From the NCBI GenBank assembly GCA_947258805.1, contig CAMYJV010000056.1, forward strand, positions 20,512 to 37,213: DNA of 16,702 nucleotides. Reading direction: 5' to 3'. This DNA is from an uncultured Gammaproteobacteria bacterium. GTDB taxonomy: Bacteria > Pseudomonadota > Gammaproteobacteria > GCA-2729495. Every line of letters begins with the position of its first letter. Position 1 is the stretch's first letter. Shown piece by piece: positions 15,190-16,702 of this stretch. Both the position numbers and the translations under genes were made by a program. The notes under the pieces are model-generated. The model saw nothing but the letters and a program-made list of their open reading frames with translations, had not been told where the DNA came from and did not search any database.

Positions 15190-15325
15190 TGACGCGGCCA
15201 TCATCGCCGCGGTGTCGGATGCGCTGGGTGGCAGGCTGATCCCGGAAATGCTTATGACCCCGATCCGCGTGCTGAAGGCGATCCGCGGCAGCGAACTCTA
15301 CGAGAACGGCGGCCAAAACCATTGA
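15185..15325 (+). pseudogene. C-terminal remnant of a molybdenum hydroxylase (xanthine dehydrogenase family) large subunit
   Basis: In a frame different from the Spy-like gene, about 46 codons read VNDAAIIAAVSDALGG, RLIPEMLMTPIRVLKAIRG and a stop at 15323-15325. This is the typical end of xanthine dehydrogenase / CO dehydrogenase-type molybdopterin subunits (pattern AV-NAV-DALG-R---LP-TP-RVL-AL). No start codon or upstream domain is present; going upstream the frame turns into an Arg-rich shadow. It is therefore a scrap left by recombination. The identification rests on a short but characteristic pattern. Confidence 0.55.
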
Positions 15326-15329
15326 TTCG

Positions 15330-15360
15330 CCGCCCCTGGCGGGGGCGGTCGGGGGCTTTT
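15330..15360 (+). terminator. Terminator-like hairpin
   Basis: CCGCCCC (15330-15336), loop TGGC and GGGGGCGG (15341-15348) form a strong stem a few bases after the remnant's stop, with a short T-run (CTTTT) at 15356-15360. It probably is the original terminator of the lost molybdenum hydroxylase gene. Confidence 0.5.
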
Positions 15361-15412
15361 CCGGACGCGCGTCTCGTGCATTTCGCATCGACCAACGAAG
15401 CGGAAATCATCT

Positions 15413-16702
15413 ATGGATACGCTAGTACCTTTCAGCTCCCTGCTGTTTCAGGAGATGGTGAGCACATCTGGGATGCGAGCAATATGGAGCGAACAGAATA
15501 CGGTGCAGAAATGGATGGACGTAGAGGCTGCAATAACCCGCGCGCAGATGGAACTCAATATGATCCCCCAGGATGCCGGCCACGAAATCGTCGCGAACTT
15601 GACCCTTGAGCGCTTCCCGGTTGAGAGAATAAGTGCCAAGAAACAGCTGCACGATCACCTCATGGTGTCGTTTCTCAAGGCATTTCGCGAGGTGTGTGGT
15701 CCCGCGGCTGAATACTTCCATGTTGGAGCCACCACACAGGACATCCTGGATACGGGCTTAACGCTGCAGATATGTGAGGCGGAAGAACATGTTTTGGGGC
15801 GGTTGCTATCTCTGGAAGAGGTTCTCTGCGATCAGGCAATGAGATACCGGGATAGCGTAATGATGGGGCGGACCCATCAGCAACATGCTCTGCCTCTCAC
15901 CTTCGGCTTCATTCTCGCAGGCTGGGCTAACGAGATCCGAGATCACATCGAGCGGGCCAGAGAAAGTGAAAAACGCCATCATTTCGCAAGTGTCGCCGGA
16001 GGCGTTGGAACTCAGAGTGCATACGTGGAGCTGGTGGGGGAGGAGATGTCGCGAATCCTGGAAGAAAAGGCCTGCCACCTGCTTGGTTTGCGAGCTCCGC
16101 TCATTGCACTCCACGCTCGCCCGGACCGATTCGCTGAAGTGGTCGGCAACCTGTCCGCTCTTTGCGGCTCCCTCGGCAAGATGGGGCTGCAAATCGCATC
16201 CTGGCAGCGGACAGAGGTCATGGAAGCCGAGGAGTCGAGTGCGGAAACTAGTTACGGCAGCAGCACGATGCCAAACAAACTAAATCCTGAGCCAAGTGAA
16301 CAAGTGGATGGCCTGGCGAAAATAGTGCGTTCTCTGGCTTCTGCAATGCAAGACATCCTGATGCAAGACCAGCGGGATTCAACGCGGATACCGGTTCACT
16401 TTACTGCCTTGCCGCTCAGCTACATGATGACAGCGCGGGCGTTAGACACCATTACGGCAAACATAAGAGATCTAATCGTGCACGAGGATCGGATGCGTGC
16501 GAATCTCGAGCATCAGAATTTTCTCGGCCAAGCGGCGGGCGAGCGGCTTATGATTCGAGCGTACCAAAAGACTGGGAAACGTGACTGGGCTCATACGATT
16601 CTGCATGATTGCTCACGGAGATGCCGGGATGAAGGTCGATCGTTGCAGGACATTGTTTCTGAACACGCGGATATGGGTCAGCTTTTTACGAAGACGGAGC
16701 TC
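15413..16702 (+). CDS. Adenylosuccinate lyase / 3-carboxymuconate cycloisomerase-like lyase (3' end outside window)
   Basis: 430 codons from ATG 15413 with no stop before the window ends; the ribosome site (GGAA) is weak. The fumarase/aspartase superfamily is identified by three conserved regions: HVGATTQDILDTG at ~103-115, GRTHQQHALPLTFG at ~152-165, and the signature GSSTMPNKLNPEPSE at 282-296, which holds the catalytic serine loop. The GATTQD and RTEVMEAEE motifs are closer to PurB and 3-carboxy-cis,cis-muconate cycloisomerase than to fumarase. The signature's NKLNPEP departs from the usual HKRNP, so substrate is uncertain. Codons such as ATA, CTA, AGA and CGA are far commoner than in the rnf genes and base composition is more AT-rich, suggesting recent acquisition. 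Family members are usually 430-475 aa, so little is missing. Confidence 0.8.
   Translation, partial: MDTLVPFSSLLFQEMVSTSGMRAIWSEQNTVQKWMDVEAAITRAQMELNMIPQDAGHEIVANLTLERFPVERISAKKQLHDHLMVSFLKAFREVCGPAAEYFHVGATTQDILDTGLTLQICEAEEHVLGRLLSLEEVLCDQAMRYRDSVMMGRTHQQHALPLTFGFILAGWANEIRDHIERARESEKRHHFASVAGGVGTQSAYVELVGEEMSRILEEKACHLLGLRAPLIALHARPDRFAEVVGNLSALCGSLGKMGLQIASWQRTEVMEAEESSAETSYGSSTMPNKLNPEPSEQVDGLAKIVRSLASAMQDILMQDQRDSTRIPVHFTALPLSYMMTARALDTITANIRDLIVHEDRMRANLEHQNFLGQAAGERLMIRAYQKTGKRDWAHTILHDCSRRCRDEGRSLQDIVSEHADMGQLFTKTEL

Noticed and set aside
1..16702. CRISPR arrays, tRNA or rRNA genes, integrases or intact insertion sequences
   Set aside because: No regularly spaced repeats, cloverleaf-like sequence with CCA end, rRNA-like stretch or transposase-like reading frame was seen.

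Overview
The window is GC-rich bacterial DNA, most likely from a gammaproteobacterium. The reasons are the gene-dense layout, the Rnf gene set, a Spy/CpxP-type periplasmic protein and a REP-like palindrome of a type common in Pseudomonas/Xanthomonas-like and related genomes. Genus cannot be assigned from sequence alone.

Layout. (1) 1-782, minus strand: the N-terminal 260 codons of a membrane protein that ends, at the window edge, in what looks like the start of an ATP-grasp nucleotide site. (2) 1193-1821: two small genes, an 84-aa protein resembling the PCP-reductase (protochlorophyllide reductase 57 kDa) domain family and an 84-aa two-helix membrane protein. (3) 1919-12957: a tightly packed plus-strand operon, rnfB - large pyruvate/2-oxoacid:ferredoxin oxidoreductase (nifJ type, in two reading frames) - rnfC - rnfD - rnfG - rnfE - rnfA - small Cys-rich membrane protein - plant-type ferredoxin-NADP+ reductase. 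An AhpD/carboxymuconolactone-decarboxylase-like protein follows 20 nt downstream (12978-13481). (4) 13482-13738: intergenic stretch between convergent genes with two inverted repeats. (5) 13739-14494, minus strand: exported SDR/NmrA-type NAD(P)-binding protein. (6) 14677-15189: Spy-like periplasmic protein with a good sigma70-type promoter. (7) 15185-15325: C-terminal scrap of a xanthine-dehydrogenase-type molybdenum hydroxylase, then a terminator-like hairpin. (8) 15413-16702: an adenylosuccinate-lyase/fumarase-superfamily gene with AT-richer codon use, cut by the window end.

How the genes fit together. The core operon reads as a low-potential electron hub. The 2-oxoacid oxidoreductase would reduce ferredoxin. 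RnfABCDEG couples ferredoxin and NAD+/NADH to an ion gradient, in either direction. The FNR links ferredoxin to NADP(H). Placing the oxidoreductase between rnfB and rnfC, and a Cys-rich one-helix protein between rnfA and fnr, is unusual enough to deserve follow-up.

The most striking sequence defect is inside the oxidoreductase. At about 5165-5180 the reading frame changes, and one of the two expected [4Fe-4S] motifs of the internal ferredoxin domain is absent. This points to a deletion plus frameshift, real or from assembly. No tRNA, rRNA, CRISPR array or intact mobile element was seen.
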